Made by a program: the position numbers and the translations under genes. The notes under the pieces are model-generated. The model was not told where the DNA came from, did no database searches, and saw only the letters and a list, made by a program, of their open reading frames with translations. 64,000 nt of DNA, taken from assembly GCA_028023455.1 (NCBI GenBank), contig JAQFVV010000030.1, forward strand, positions 824,501-888,500, read 5' to 3'. This document shows, one piece after another, positions 1 through 12,910 of the stretch. Within the stretch, counting starts at the first letter, position 1. Each line of letters begins with the position of its first letter. Source of the stretch: Epiperipatus broadwayi (Eukaryota > Onychophora > Udeonychophora > Euonychophora > Peripatidae).

Positions 1-714
1 GTAGTTTTGCCACATCTTGCATCACATTATTTTCAAGTTTATAGCTAACAAATGAGCTATATGCAAATAAATGATATCTCTGTGGGACAATAAATATAAC
101 AAGATAGCATCACTGGTGCGCATAAAGAATATAAACTTCACTGGTATACACACAAAAAAATAAATAAATGAAGAGATGAAACTCATTTTATCATTGATAC
201 AGAGAGTAGCCTATAATATCTAGTTTTAGATAGACAATAAGCCAATTGATATGATAACAAATGCATATCTACTTTCTGGAAATGATTTGCTTAGGGATGA
301 ATCTTTTACTTTGAGATTTGTTAACTTTTGGGGTACAAGATAAAAATGAAGAATTCTTATAAGAAATTTTTGGAGATTCTGAAGCTATGGATTATCTCAG
401 GTAGAAGTATTATATATGGTCTGAAAGATTTTGTTAGAAATACAAAGAAATTATCAATAAAGATGTAATTTAAACTTAATGATAAATGAGAAATTATGAA
501 CAAACAATAAAGTAATAATTATGTTGGATGTTGACATTTTTTTTTTTCCCCCTTGTTTTTTAAATGGTAATCGTTCTTAGTTTTTCTAGTTTTTATCAAT
601 GTAAAGTTTTTTGCTCTAATGTTATTAAAACTGAAGTTATTGTGAAAATTGTGTCTCAAGTCAGTTTTTTTTAAAAATTCAATGTGGTGCCTGGGTGAGC
701 AACCAGTTAAATAA
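1..714. other. AT-rich stretch, nothing recognised
   Basis: No coding similarity, RNA gene or clear repeat was seen. The stretch is ordinary AT-rich sequence with short T runs, and it ends where a folded-back repeat begins. Confidence 0.5.
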
Positions 715-1190
715 TGTTTAATATGTACACTTTAAATTAAATATAATTCAATGTATATGTAAACAAACAGAGTAAATAATCCATCACCCAGGCTATGAAT
801 TAAAACAAGATTGATAAAGATATGCTTATAAGCATCAGAGCTCCAAGAATAGGTGGATTCATAGCTGGAGGAAGGGTGATTTTTCTTTCTTTGTTTACAT
901 ATACATTGAACTATGTTTAATTTAAAATTTACATATTAAATTTTATTTAATTATTACAATGGTGTTAAGAGATTCTATCTCCAGCCTTGTATAAATAAAT
1001 TGCATATATAAATAAAATTCACTCTCTGAGTTACCAACAATGTTGACAAAGTTATGCTTATAAACAAGTTCTAAGAATAGGTAGATTCATTCTATTGCTG
1101 ATCCTTTGTTCAACATTTACAGTGCTTTTAATTCATAGCCTGGGGAAGGATTATTTACTCCCTTTGTTTACATACACAAAATAATAACTT
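715..1190. repeat. Folded-back (inverted plus direct) repeat cluster
   Basis: About 50 bases at 720-770 recur inverted at 890-942; both contain the string TTTACATATACATTGAA or its complement. A second segment, 750-803 (reading through CCCAGGCTATGAATTAAAA), recurs inverted at 1130-1182. A third, 815-866 (TATGCTTATAA, then AAGAATAGGTGGATTCAT), recurs in the same direction at 1042-1092. Sequence here can therefore pair with itself in more than one way. No coding potential is visible. It is most likely a non-autonomous foldback element or overlapping insertions of one short repeat. Confidence 0.65.
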
Positions 1191-2369
1191 TTTACATTTC
1201 AATGTTCAATTACTGGGCATCCACTATTTTGAATAGATGTTATTCAATTAAAGCAAAAAAAATAGACAATGAAAATAAATAAAAGTATTCCTATAAATAT
1301 GACAATAATTAATTTTTAAAATCCTGATGGAAAGTCAACACCAAAATCTTGATAAACATGGTTATCATGTAGATATGACTATGTAGTACAGTGAAATACT
1401 CCTAACATGTTAAATATAAATAGAAATTGATCATGTAATAACTGTATATGCCATCCTAGACAAAAATTGAAACATATCTATAATTATACAAATGAGTAAA
1501 ATATCTATAATTTACTAAATCCTTGCCATTTAATGCTTATAGTATTATGGGTATTAATTAATATAAAATGTTTAAACCGAATAAATTTGAGATGAGTGAT
1601 AAAATTAATTGAAATTCAAATATAAAAATGAATACTGTAGCCTAACTTAATACTAAAAACCTTGACAAGAATGCTAAATAAATTAGTAAATTAAGTTTAA
1701 CATTATTCATCTATCTTAAGAATAGACAAATAAGTATAAAGTCTTCCCTCCACCCCTGCATATAATATCCATTAATGATTTTTATATTGCAGTAAGCATG
1801 CAAAATATTAACTCATACTAATTCAATACTCAAATTAGTCTTCAGTCGGCAAATTTCAAACAAAACTGTCATAAGTAAAAGAAAAATCCTAAAAGATTGA
1901 ATGAAAATAGTTAAAACTGAAGTGTGTGATCACACATTATGAAAGGTGCAAAATTTGCTGTAGAAAAGCTAAAAAAAAAAAAAAAATGAAAATTTTATGA
2001 AGTTCTAATGGTAAGATAAAAAACAAAATAAAATAAAAGATAAACAATTTACTTCATAAAATATAATATGCTGAATATATAGGATTCATAATTGAGTGGT
2101 ATATGAAATTCGTTATTTTAATTAGCAGCCCATAGGGCGGGAGCTGAGGATTTAAAAGAACTAAATAATCTATGCTTAAAACTTTTGAAATATTTGTAAA
2201 AAAAGTGAGCACTGTTTTTTTTACTTTCCTTTATTGCATTGTTTATATTATATTCAATATATGTATACAGATATTAATCCACTATTCTACACACTTATTT
2301 CTATGTAATTTTTTATTTGTACAGTTTTAACAGCAAATGTTTTTCAAAGCTATAAATATATAAATTACT
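1191..2369. other. AT-rich stretch, nothing recognised
   Basis: Only A-runs (for example near 1970-1985) and simple AT-rich sequence are visible. No gene or recognisable element was found. Confidence 0.5.
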
Positions 2370-2775
2370 ACAGTAAGATAAAGGCTTCTCCAATTTCAAT
2401 CTGGCCACTGTGATCAATGGCCTTTATTCTCTCCATCATATCAGCGAACTTCCTTATTACATCCATTCATCTCACATGTGATCTCTTTCTAGGTGTTTTG
2501 CAATCTGTCAGGATTCCACTTAAAACTGTCTATCTGATATCATCTTTTTTAATAATACCTAGTCCAGCTCCACTTCAATCGCTTCTTTGAATGATAATAA
2601 TGGTACTATTTGTTCTCTCACCCAGGTACTTTGCTTTCAATCTCTTATTATTATTCACTACATACATTTCTCTACATCCTTCATCAATTAGTTTGAAGTT
2701 TCTATATTGCAGTTCTGTTAAGTGCTCAAATCTTAAATCCACATTTAAAAAATGTTTTAACACATCTATTAAAAA
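2370..2775 (-). mobile_element. RTE-type LINE fragment, C-terminal end of reverse transcriptase ORF
   Basis: Read on the minus strand, this resembles the far C-terminal tail of RTE-like endonuclease/reverse transcriptases. Visible pieces are a KKDDIR-TVL stretch (the usual RRDDNRWT region after the 'K-W-x-W-A-G-H' motif), then KRSHVR-MDVIRKFAD (the usual 'RSRGRPxxRWxDDIRK' block), and finally IEIGEAFILL (the usual GEAY/GEAF ending). Stops and frameshifts break it, so it is not functional. No RT catalytic core is present, so it is a 5'-truncated copy, as LINEs often are. Assignment rests on motif order alone, and the subfamily is not certain. It resembles the element at 8.8-11.2 kb more than the one at 4.1-7.0 kb. 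Confidence 0.6.
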
Positions 2776-4148
2776 CCTTTCTTTTCAAATATGTAGACTT
2801 ACTTTTTTAAAAAATTAAATTGCTTTTATCAAAAAGCATTTCATTAGAGTTTAATTCTATTATTATTCATCCACTTACATACTAACAATTTAAAACAGGT
2901 ATGGGAGAGGGATCATACCATGTTAAATGCAGTAAAAATTATCTTTCCCTTTTATGAAATTTTATATACATTTAATATTAAAGCTAATAATATCAGAGGC
3001 TAAATAGATAAATAATGTAAATACAAGAAAGCAGTTAACACTTAAATAACACCAATATCAATAACCATCATCAATTTCCATCTTTATTGTTCATTATTAT
3101 TGTTTAAGTCTTGACTAGTTTCATGTATTTACATTTAATATTGTAGAAGGAATAACAAATGTAAAATTGCATATTTTTATTTGTAGCGACTATTGAATTT
3201 CTCAAAAAATAATTTTTTTGATGTTAGGTTAGGAGCATATAAAAATGCAAAATAAAAACTATTTTATTCAGCTTTTAATAATTTTTTTTTTTCACACAGA
3301 ACCAAGTTCAAAAAAATTAAGATTTTCAGATCATGGACAATTTATTTAACAACCGATTTCTCAAAATATATAAGTAAATTAAAATTTAAAAAAAAAAAGA
3401 TCTCTAATTCCAAAATATGGATGCAAAACTTCAAATAGCAATTTTAATAGGATTTTACATTTTCAGATTTTTAAATACATAAAGATGAATCAAAAGATTG
3501 TGACATTGTAATTATAAAATCAATAAATATTGCAAAAATTTCATTATAATTTAAAAGATTATCATTTTCTCATATTTATGGAAAAGTAAATGTCTTATAG
3601 GTTGCCAATTCTATAGAAAATTAACACAGAAGTAATTTTTATTGTGATATGACTATTTTTTTTCATATCAATTATTTATAAATTAAAACATCATAAATTT
3701 CAATTTCTTCAATGTTAAGATTTAAATGAACATTCAAAAATAAATCTTTGTAGGTTGGACTCTTAAATTTCAGCATTTCTGATGACAATAAATATATTTG
3801 AAAAAAAAAAAGATTTCATCTAGAAATTTTGTATGCATGTTTTAAAAACAATAAGGATGCATATGATTTTTGTCAAAATTTTAAATTATATTATTTTAAA
3901 ATTGATTTTCGTTTTTATGTAAAATCTAAATACTTTAAACCTAATCACATTACAATAAATAAATAAACAACACTCAACAATGAGTATGACCATTCCAACT
4001 CTACAAAAAAAAAAAAAAGGCAAGGAAAGAAGAGAAAAAAAACTACTCTAAAAGCATTCTAGAAACCAATCTGTGAAACACAAATACATCCACATATAGA
4101 ATATGAGAATATGCTGGTCCAATTTTCTGCTTGATATTTTACAATATT
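2776..4148. other. AT-rich stretch, nothing recognised
   Basis: Contains several A or T homopolymer runs (3280s, 3390s, 3800s, 4005-4018) and no coding signal. The A-run near 4005-4018 lies just beyond the end of the neighbouring minus-strand LINE, on the wrong side of the polarity for a simple plus-strand tail, so it is not assigned. Confidence 0.45.
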
Positions 4149-6960
4149 ATATTTAAGTTTCCTCAGCAGAAAACTTTCTGAAATACTTCAATATCATATC
4201 TAATTGTAGTTCTCCAATATATTCCATTCTCTATTATATTTTGCCAATGGAAACAATGTACTTCTTTAGAATGTCTTTTGAGATAATACTTATAAAGTAG
4301 ACAGGGTCAACCTCTCCCACAAAACCCATGTTCAAGTTCACCATAAAACACTCTTTCAGGAAGACTTTCATTGTTCGTTTTACATGTCCAATCCAACGAA
4401 GGTGTAATTTTACAAGTGAAACTTGATAGTATCACATCCATTGGTATGATCTTGCTATGGTATTTAAAAAATTTTACATCGCCTCCTTAAACTTTTTTAA
4501 TGCCATTATATATTGTGCTGGTAGTGTCCAAATTTCGGACCCATACAATAAATTAGGTAAAATAAGAGTTTTATATATATTAACTTAGTTGCTGTAGTTA
4601 TTTCCCTATGATGAAATAGTTTATCTTTTAATTTGTTAAAAGCAGCAGTAGCACACTAGAGTTTGTGTTAGATCTCAACACCCATGTCCATCTTTCTAAT
4701 CATAAAACTATCAAGATATTTAAACTGGTTTACATTCTCAATTTGATAACCATACAACCTGAAAGTAGTTACTGGCTGATAAAGAATTTAAGTTTCTTGA
4801 ACATTAATTAATAATCCGAAATCCAAATATTAGCAACATTCTGTAAATCGTCTTTTAAACTGGCAAAAATAGCACAATCATCAGCATACTGTAAATCCAG
4901 AATCCAAGATGATGAAGTTCTTGTGTTTGCTTTTAACCAATTCAAATTAAAAATTTCATTATCAAACCTGTATCATATTTTGATCCCTGTCAGATTAAGC
5001 TGCCTATAAACAATTCAAAAAACCACTCCTCATAAAAAAATGAAAATAATATTCGAGCAAATACTCCTTCTTGGTTTTCATTTCAAATGTCTCCAGTTTT
5101 CCACATATAGCAATAACACTTTCTCTCACTCCATTAGGTAAAAGCTGTATACTACAAATAAATTTTGGTGGGCAACTAACTAATTTCAACAATGCCATAG
5201 ACCCATTCCATTGATTGAATCAAATATCTAGAACAAATCAATAAAAGCAATATGTTCCTGACATATTCTATTTACCCGACAACAAAAATCATATCTTGAT
5301 TCCCTAAAACTACACCGAGACTCTGGTAACTATTCATCTATTACTGAAAGCAATCTATTCAACAAAATTAGTGAAAGTACTTTTGTCGTGGTGAATAATA
5401 ATGATATTCCATGATAATTATTGCAATCTTATCTATTACCTTTGTTTTTAAAAATTGGAACAATAAAAGCATCCTTAAGATCAACTAGCGCAACTTCATG
5501 AGTTCAGATATTTGTAAAAAATTCCAATATTTTTGAAGCAAACATATCACCACAATATTTCAAAACATCTCTAGGTATTTCATAAAGACCTGCAGCCTTT
5601 CCATTTTTTAAGATTACAAATAACTATTTGACTTTATTAAGCTGGTTATCTTTGTCCAAATCTAAATGAGTGAACAAAATGAATATATCATTAAAAGTCA
5701 TATCAATTCTTGTACCATTATCAAAAGTTGATCAAAAATACCTTCAATTTGTTCAAAATATTATCATCATTATATAAGAGAATGCCCTGGATTTCATAGA
5801 TTGTGATACCATTTCTCAGGACCGTATGTTGCTTTCAATACATCAAAAAAAGATTTAGAATGGCCACTATTCATGAATGTCTGTATCTTGTTTGCAATTT
5901 TAATCCATCAATTATTTTTAATTCTTGTCAGTCGTTGATTTTGCTTTCAGATCTTTTTATTTATTATGAAGTCCACATTTAATCTATAGTTTTTCCAAGC
6001 AGAAAATGCTACATGTTTCTTTTTAATTAAATCACTAACAATGATCACTGTCAGAAAAACAGTCATGGTTCTATTTAGTGAACCCAAGAATAGATTTACT
6101 TGTATCCAAGACAACTCCATGCTTCAGTAATATGACAGTTCTGAACATCCAAATTAGCAATTAGAGTTCAATAGCTGTTGAAATTTAGTATATATAGATG
6201 ATTCTTTTAAAGAATGAACATCAATTTTCATGTGAATATGATTGTTCTGGAATATCTTTTTTAAAACAACTATCATTTTAATCTTAGAGCATACTAATCT
6301 ATGGTCTATCCAACAATTTGAGCTTATAAAGGCTTGTTTAATGTGAAGTTCTCTTGTATTCTGACTTCTACCAATAATGTAATTTATTAAAAGCCATTGC
6401 TTTGATCATGGGTGCATCTATTTTCCTTTGTAGCAGTTTTTCTGTCTAAACAAAGTGTTTGTGATAGTCAATCCATGTGTTGTCTATAAATTCAATAACA
6501 AACTATTTGGATTTACAGCACTAATACCATTATTTCCAGTAATCCTACTACTTGTACCATCCTATCATATGCATAAGTCTCCAAGAAGAAAAATTTGATC
6601 TTTTAATGCCATTATTGTAATAATGCTATCTAACAAGAAATAAAAGCTTTCCTTTTCTAAATTTCTCTAAATCTAAGGTTGGAGGATAGACACTGATAAA
6701 TGAGCTCGAGTACCATTATGCAAGGCAAGTTTTAAGATCATTAATCTTTCACTGATACAACAGCGAATTAATAGAAGATACTAAATTAGACTTTACAGCA
6801 AATCCAATACCATACATTCTTCTTTCATCGATCAACTTGCCTTTCCAAAAGATACTTGCATTCATCCGATTTAATAAACATTCTTTCTATGGGAGATGAG
6901 TTTTACTAAGAGCAACTACATCAATTTTATATCTTGACAATCAATAAAAAAATCATTAAA
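4149..6960 (-). mobile_element. RTE-type LINE, nearly full-length, decayed (endonuclease + reverse transcriptase)
   Basis: On the minus strand the domain order of an RTE-like non-LTR retrotransposon can be read through many stops and frameshifts. An AP-type endonuclease starts near 6930 (IDVVALSKTH, then ERRMYGIGFAVKSN near 6800-6850, and FISVYPPTLD near 6675-6705) and ends with DHRLVCSKIK near 6285-6312. The reverse transcriptase follows: AFID then FDSING-GLW near 5200-5255, the catalytic box LQYADDCAIFA at 4861-4896, and LLYGSEIWTL at 4523-4552. The C-terminal LRWIGHVKR lies at 4378-4404, with the tail to about 4150. This element type cuts DNA and copies its own RNA at the nick. The endonuclease style matches the family often annotated as 'craniofacial development protein 2-like'. 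The catalytic YADD box survives, but no continuous frame does, so the copy is dead. Confidence 0.85.
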
Positions 6961-7205
6961 AGCAAAACAAAATTATTTTTATTTCATTTTTTTATTTTGC
7001 CCATAACTTGAAAAACAAAACATATTTTAGAGTGGATTTGCACATCCACATTAAATCATTTTTTGACAAATTCATTGTAAAATAAATATCACATCTCAAA
7101 ATTATATATACATCAGCAATCTCTAGAAGAAGAAAAAAGATAAAAAGGAAAAAGGTGAGTTTTGCAATGACTATACAAATCGATTGGTAAACTACAATTT
7201 ATTAT
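6961..7205. other. Spacer between LINE and palindrome
   Basis: AT-rich sequence; possibly the degraded 5' leader of the minus-strand LINE. Nothing specific is recognised. Confidence 0.4.
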
Positions 7206-7588
7206 CTGTATTTTTATATTGGACTATTTCCATCATCTAATATGTGTGTTGAATGTCTTTAGAAAAGTTTAATTTTTAGTTAAATATTCCAAATGCATTC
7301 AACTGTTAGTAATATCACAGCAAACAGGTTAGTATATGCATCAACTGTTAGTAATATCACAGCAAACAGGTTAGTGCATATACTAACCTGTTTGCTGTGA
7401 TATTACTAACAAATATTACTAACATTTGTTTGCTGTGATATTACTAACAGTTGGTGCATATCTAACCTGTTTGCTGTGATATTACTAACAGTTGAATGCA
7501 TTTGGAATATTTAACTAAAAATTAAACTTTTCTAAAGACATTCAACACACATATTAGATGATGGAAATAGTCCAATATAAAAATACAG
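7206..7588. repeat. Long near-perfect palindrome with internal 40-bp repeats
   Basis: Bases 7206-7370 and 7425-7588 are reverse complements around a centre near 7397; pairing positions sum to 14794 over most of the arm. The outer part of each arm is unique sequence. The inner part is made of repeated units containing CTGTTAGTAATATCACAG, two direct copies in the left arm and inverted copies in the right. As RNA or single-stranded DNA it would form a hairpin of roughly 165 bp. It carries no coding signal. It could be a foldback transposable element, a recent inverted duplication, or a sequencing artefact of hairpin read-through. The open frame that starts at 7558 is a by-product of the right arm. 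Confidence 0.9.
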
Positions 7589-7629
7589 CTAGAACACCAT
7601 CATCACAAACCTTCAGAAAAATACAATTT

Positions 7630-8030
7630 ATTATCATTATTAATCAACTGTCAAATGATCTTCCAAATTTTAATCCAGTTTCTCTGATCAATAATTTCTT
7701 TTCTCCATATAACTGCAGCAAATTTTATCTTATAAAACTAGTTTCTTTCTAGATTTCTTAAAATTTCTAGATTAAATTTAAGATTTCAGTTATCCATCTA
7801 TTATCATCTTTTCTAGTGTTATGTCCAGCCCACCTTAATTTTTTCAGAGATGTCACTGTCAGCTGTTTGCTCTACCATCCATGTATTACATTTTAATCTC
7901 TTGTGTAATCCCAACATACATTTCCATTCTTATCTGTGTGGTCTACAGGTTTTGTATTACCTTTCGACACATTAAATAACCAATGTATTCTAATTTCAGC
8001 TATATACTTCCAACGAAAGCAATCAAACAT
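7630..8030 (-). mobile_element. RTE-type LINE fragment, C-terminal tail
   Basis: On the minus strand, near 7795-7850, the reading KLRWAGHNTRKDDNRW is clear; this is the hallmark tail motif of RTE-like reverse transcriptases. It is preceded by a degraded stretch of the usual pre-tail region (DYTRD, then VIHGW) and followed by a GLKFGRSFDS-like ending near 7640-7680. Only the last part of the ORF is present, so this is a 5'-truncated insertion, lying directly beside the palindrome at 7206-7588. Its motif resembles the 2.4-2.8 kb and 8.8-11.2 kb copies. Confidence 0.7.
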
Positions 8031-8814
8031 GCATAATCTTTATAATATAAAAGCAACCTGACTCTTCCATAAAAACTATATCTGACTATAAAATACATTA
8101 TTACAAAGTTTATTAATATTCATTTCATATACATCCATTGAAAATATATCCTTATAATGGTAGATTCAATACTATCATTCAGTAAGCTGAAAGATATACT
8201 AATTAGACTTTCAACCTTATCATATTTTCAGACACTTATAGCATCTTTAAATAAAATTTTTGTACTGCTTTTATGTTACAATGATAGGAATTCATTTCTT
8301 ATTTCCAACCAATAAATTTGATGGAATAATAGACTTCTGCACTTAATTTAATTGATTACATTACTATAATGAAGTACTTGGCTGAAAAAAAAAGTGCTTT
8401 TAATACACAAACACCTACCTTTTGAGTCCTCTTTGAAACCTCAAAACGATTGAGCATGGCAAATTCCTAATGCCTATTCTATATGTTCTTGTTGCGGTAA
8501 TTATTACTATGTAATTATTCATATAGTAAACCATATGAATGAGCTGATCATCATGCATCTATTAGCATGGTGGGTTTATTGGCTTTTATCTCTGTGTTTA
8601 AGATCAAGAATCACCATGGTCTTTCTGCTCAGTTGCCCAATAATTAAACTGAAATAGTAGGAAGAATGAATGTATGTGAACAATCTTTTTTTTTTTTTTA
8701 AAGATATTTACAATCATGAAACAAAATTAAAATAACTCTTATTCCCAGGAAGCTGTAAAATTGTCAACCAAAATTCCCTGATTATGAACCTAAGTTGTCA
8801 TTCAATAACAACTT
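8031..8814. other. AT-rich stretch, nothing recognised
   Basis: No protein similarity or repeat identified. It contains a T/A homopolymer run near 8687-8700. Confidence 0.45.
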
Positions 8815-11240
8815 TTTATTTAGGTACATCAACAACAAATCATTTTCAAATAAAGGAAGATTACATGAATTGAGAGATGAATTATCTAATATTAAATGGG
8901 ATATTGTCGGACTTTATAAAGTTAGAAGATGAAGAAATGATTTAAAAAGTCAATACATACTTTATTTCAAAATTACAAATATATGAGGAAGGACAAGTGG
9001 AGAGGAATTCATTATAACAAAAAATGGAAGAATAACATTATAATGGCAAGATTAATTATTAAATTAATGAAAAATATCAAATGCAGATAATTTAGGTTTA
9101 TGCTCCAACACAAATTCTCATTGTGATGAGGTTGTAAAAGATTTTTATATGGATGTACAAAATGCTTTTGATCAGATCAAAGAACATTTTTAAATTACTA
9201 TGGAAAACATTAATGTCAGAATGGGTAAACTATTGAAAGATAAAAGTACTATGGGCAAATTTGGTTATAGTGATAGAAATGAAAGAGGGGACTGTATATT
9301 ATGAATTCTTTGCGAAAAAATTTGAATGGAAATGCAAGAATACAAATAAAAATACAGGAGAATTGAATTATATTTTGATTAATAGAAATTATACATTCCA
9401 AGATTTATGTAATGTTTTAAATAGATTCAACACAGAAAATGATCATCGATTAGTGACATATAAGATACATGATAATGAAAAATTAGACACAAAAATTATT
9501 AAGAAAATCAGTATTGATAGTTGATATTTTTAATTTTCAGAACCAGCCTAATGAATATAAATTAGAACTTGCAAATCATTTTAAAATGTTAATAGATTGT
9601 GAAGGTATCTCAGACTTGACTGAAATCAATAAAAAGATAAACTGATATTTTATTAAAAACTGCAAGAAAAATAGCTGTTCCAAAAATCAATTTACCAGTA
9701 AAATGTCTACTGAGATGAGACAATGTTTAAAGAAACGAAGGAATGTGAATATTTTAAAAAAGTGATCCATTAAAAAGAATTGTGTTATAATAAAGAACAA
9801 AAAGCTAAATATCCTCTACAATTACTACATTTAAAATTGCTAAGTATTTTAAATGAAGAGATGAGACATGCAACTGAATCTATGAAGATGGGAAAAGCTG
9901 CAGAAAATGATGGAATTTTTACTGATATTTTAAAAGAACCAAGCAAAGAAATAAAAAAAAATGCTCAAAAAACTATATATAAAATGTCTAAATGATAAAA
10001 ATGCACCAAATGATTGGAAGAAGGCATAATTATTATTGATATTAAAAAAAAAAAAAGTGAAAGAAAATATTTGAAATTACAGATCTCTCAGATGTTCTAT
10101 AGAAAAATCTTTACCAGGATAATTATAACTCGATTAGAACAAACTTTATTAGACTCTAATTAATCAAAAAAACAAACAAATTGGATTTACAACAATAAAT
10201 CATATCCTAAATGTTAAGAGAAATTATAAAAAGAATAAATGAATATGAAATGCCATTATGCTTTGGATTTATAATAATGAAAAGACATTTAATTCAATAA
10301 GTATTTCCACAATGATTATAGCTTTTGATCAAGATACAGACTCAGGATACTATCAAATTCTGAACAATATTTATCAACATGCAACAATGATCAGTTTACA
10401 CGGGGATACTAAGAAAATTAAAACTGAGAAAGATATACGAAAGGATGATTCATCTCCAAAACTTTTAATAGCAACTTTACAAAAAGTATTTTGTGGTTTA
10501 AAGTGAAAAGCTAAGAGAATGAAAATAAATGTGATCAATTATAACTAGATTTTGAAGATGATGTGATTAGTTTTGAAAACAATGCCTTAGGATTTCAAAA
10601 AATGTTACAAGAGTTATTAGATGAAAATAGAATTAAAGATAAAGCTAACAAAATAGTGTTCAATGGTTTTTCTCAGAAGAAAAAATAAAGATTGAATCAT
10701 GAAGTAGAAATTAACAGCAACAAATACATTAGTCAAATTATTAATACAGATGAAAACATAATAGATAAAATAAATTGTAGAATTTAATGTGGATGGAGTG
10801 CTTTTGATCAAAATAATTTAGTGTTTGAAAAGGGAAGACATTTAATAGATATATTTTATCAGTTCTTGTTCATGGAAGAGACTTGGGATATTTAACAGTA
10901 GAGTAATGCAGAGATTTCAGATCACTCAAGAAAATATGGAAAAAATATATGCTAGAATAAGAGATCGAAAATGAAATACATAGATGAGAGAATAATCAAG
11001 AATTACTAATAATATTGAAAGAATTAGGATTAAAATGGAGCTGAAATGGACATACTGCTAGAAGAGATGATAAAAGATGGTCAGTTGAAGTTTTAAAGTG
11101 TATCCTAAAATTGTAAAATATCTAGAAAGAAACCACATGTGGGAGTGATGAAATAAAATAATCTGCTGGTGTGATCTGGAGAAGTTATGGATCGGATTAA
11201 CTTTTGGAAATTTTCAACCTGCAGTGGATCAATAATGGTT
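8815..11240 (+). mobile_element. RTE-type LINE, nearly full-length, decayed (endonuclease + reverse transcriptase)
   Basis: The plus strand carries, in order: LSNIKWDIVGL (endonuclease start, 8884-8917); ELNYILINRNYTFQDL and NDHRLVTYKI (endonuclease end, about 9361-9470); and MKMGKAAENDGI (start of the RT domain, 9885-9918). Then come EKTFNSIS (10276-10302, matching the usual EKAFDS box), IRKDDSSPKLLIA (10435-10475, the usual VRQGDxxSPKLF box), YISQIINTDENI (10722-10760, the usual YLG box) and NGHTARRDDKRW (about 11043-11080, the tail). The YADD/FADD catalytic box between 10530 and 10580 is not intact. Two short frames remain open: 9261-9524 within the endonuclease and 10258-10506 within the RT. 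It is a different subfamily from the 4.1-7.0 kb element. The copy is inactive. Confidence 0.85.
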
Positions 11241-11264
11241 AAAAATGTAACAAATGAAATGCTC

Positions 11265-12910
11265 TACTTTTTAAGTTGTTAATTGCAGCAGCACATTGGA
11301 GTCTTTGTTGTATTTTAAAATCAAAGTCCACTTTTCTTTTTAAAATCTACCAAGATATTTAAATTGTTTCACATTATCAACCTAAAATCATTCACACTCC
11401 CCCTGACTGATAAAGAATTTCATCTTCTATTGATTTCAATCAAATATTATGAACATTCTACTAAGAGCTAAAAAAAATTGTTTTTTCGTGTTTGCTTAAA
11501 ATAAAAACTACATCAAACCTACGTAGCATCCAAATGCTTGCCAACACAGGTCATAAAAATAAAAAACAAATTTGGAGATAATATGCATCCTGGTTAACAC
11601 CAGTTATCAATACAAATGCCTATTTTTAATAATAGTAATAGTGGTTCCTTTTATACCATCAGGTAGAAATTATACAATATTATTATAAACAACCAACTAA
11701 TTTTAAACAATATCCTAAATCTTTCTGATTAACTAAATCCAACTGTTTATTGTGTAATTTCATTCTTGCAAATTCTTTTGAATATTCTTGCTGCAGTGGA
11801 TATTAATGACAACTTAAAGTAATTACTGAAAACTTACTTATAAATTACTTTTATAAATTGGAATAATGGAAGCATCTTTAAAATCAGATGGCACAACTTT
11901 ATGAATCCATATATTTCTAAAAAATTTCAAATTTTGAAGCTAACATAATTTTAAAATTTCACTAGATATTCCATTAGGATACATAGACTTTTCATTTTTA
12001 AGATTGTATTAAATCGAAATAAGTCAACAGAATGAATATATTGCTAAAAAATGTCATCTGAATGCTGGCATCCTTATTCAAAAAGTAATTAAAATATTCA
12101 TTTTTCAAATATAATTCCAGATAGAAGTACCATTTAAAACTATGATGTTTTTCAAGTCAAATAATATTACTTTCAATGGATCAAAAAAAATTCTTTTTAA
12201 ATTTTCTTATTATACACTGAACTAATTGTACCAAGATCAGAATGCCATATTTTCTTTTTATCAAGTCACAAGGAATATATATAATTACCACCAGAGAATC
12301 AATCAAGATTTTTCTTTTTAATGAATTCAAGAAGATTCATATCCACATTACTCTGTGAAAAAAGCATTGTCAAATCAACTAGAGGTAAAGATCTTGATGT
12401 TTCAAACTTATTTGATATTTGACATATCACTAATATTTTTAGGAGCAAGTCATTGAAAGTTCAACTTTTTAAAACTAATTTTTATTATTGTGCAATTTGA
12501 AAACTGATAAAAAAAGCAAAAACATACTACTTTATGATCTGCGCAACAGCCTGTATTCAGAGTAATATTATTTTACATTCCGATTCCTAACTATAATATA
12601 ATCCATAAAATGCTAGACTGCATCCAATTTCCTTTATAGTGATTTTTCTGTTGAAACAAAGTCTTTATCATTGTTAAATCAATCCATCAGAATTCACACA
12701 ACTAGTAAGCCAAAATTTATTATTCCAGTCAAGAATGATATAATGGTGCTATACAGATAAATAACATTCTATACCAAATAATTCAGTGTAAATTCCCTTA
12801 TTATTATTATTTTTTAATGAAGCTTTACACACATGTATTTTTTATCTTAAACCATTTTAGATTAAAGCTTTTAAATTTCTCCCCAAATAACTATTTTTGA
12901 TGTATAAACC
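11265..12910 (-). mobile_element. RTE-type LINE, second copy of the 4.1-7.0 kb family, decayed
   Basis: The minus strand runs parallel to the element at 4149-6960. Bases 11270-11470 align with 4620-4830; both share GCAGCA(G)..CACA.TGGAGT-like sequence and CAAGATATTTAAA. The stretch near 12540-12640 encodes GNWMQ...WIIL and ...GCCADHK, matching the usual 'TWMHPRSKHWxLIDY...DCWTDHR' endonuclease block. An RT fragment (GVNQDAYYLQICF) is visible near 11545-11590, in place of the usual VKQGCVLAPTLF. The copy ends before the GHV tail and is more decayed than its relative. It lies tail to tail with the plus-strand LINE that ends near 11240. Confidence 0.65.

Noticed and set aside
7558-7752. 64-codon plus-strand frame
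   Set aside because: Its start lies in the palindrome arm and the rest overlaps an antisense RTE tail.
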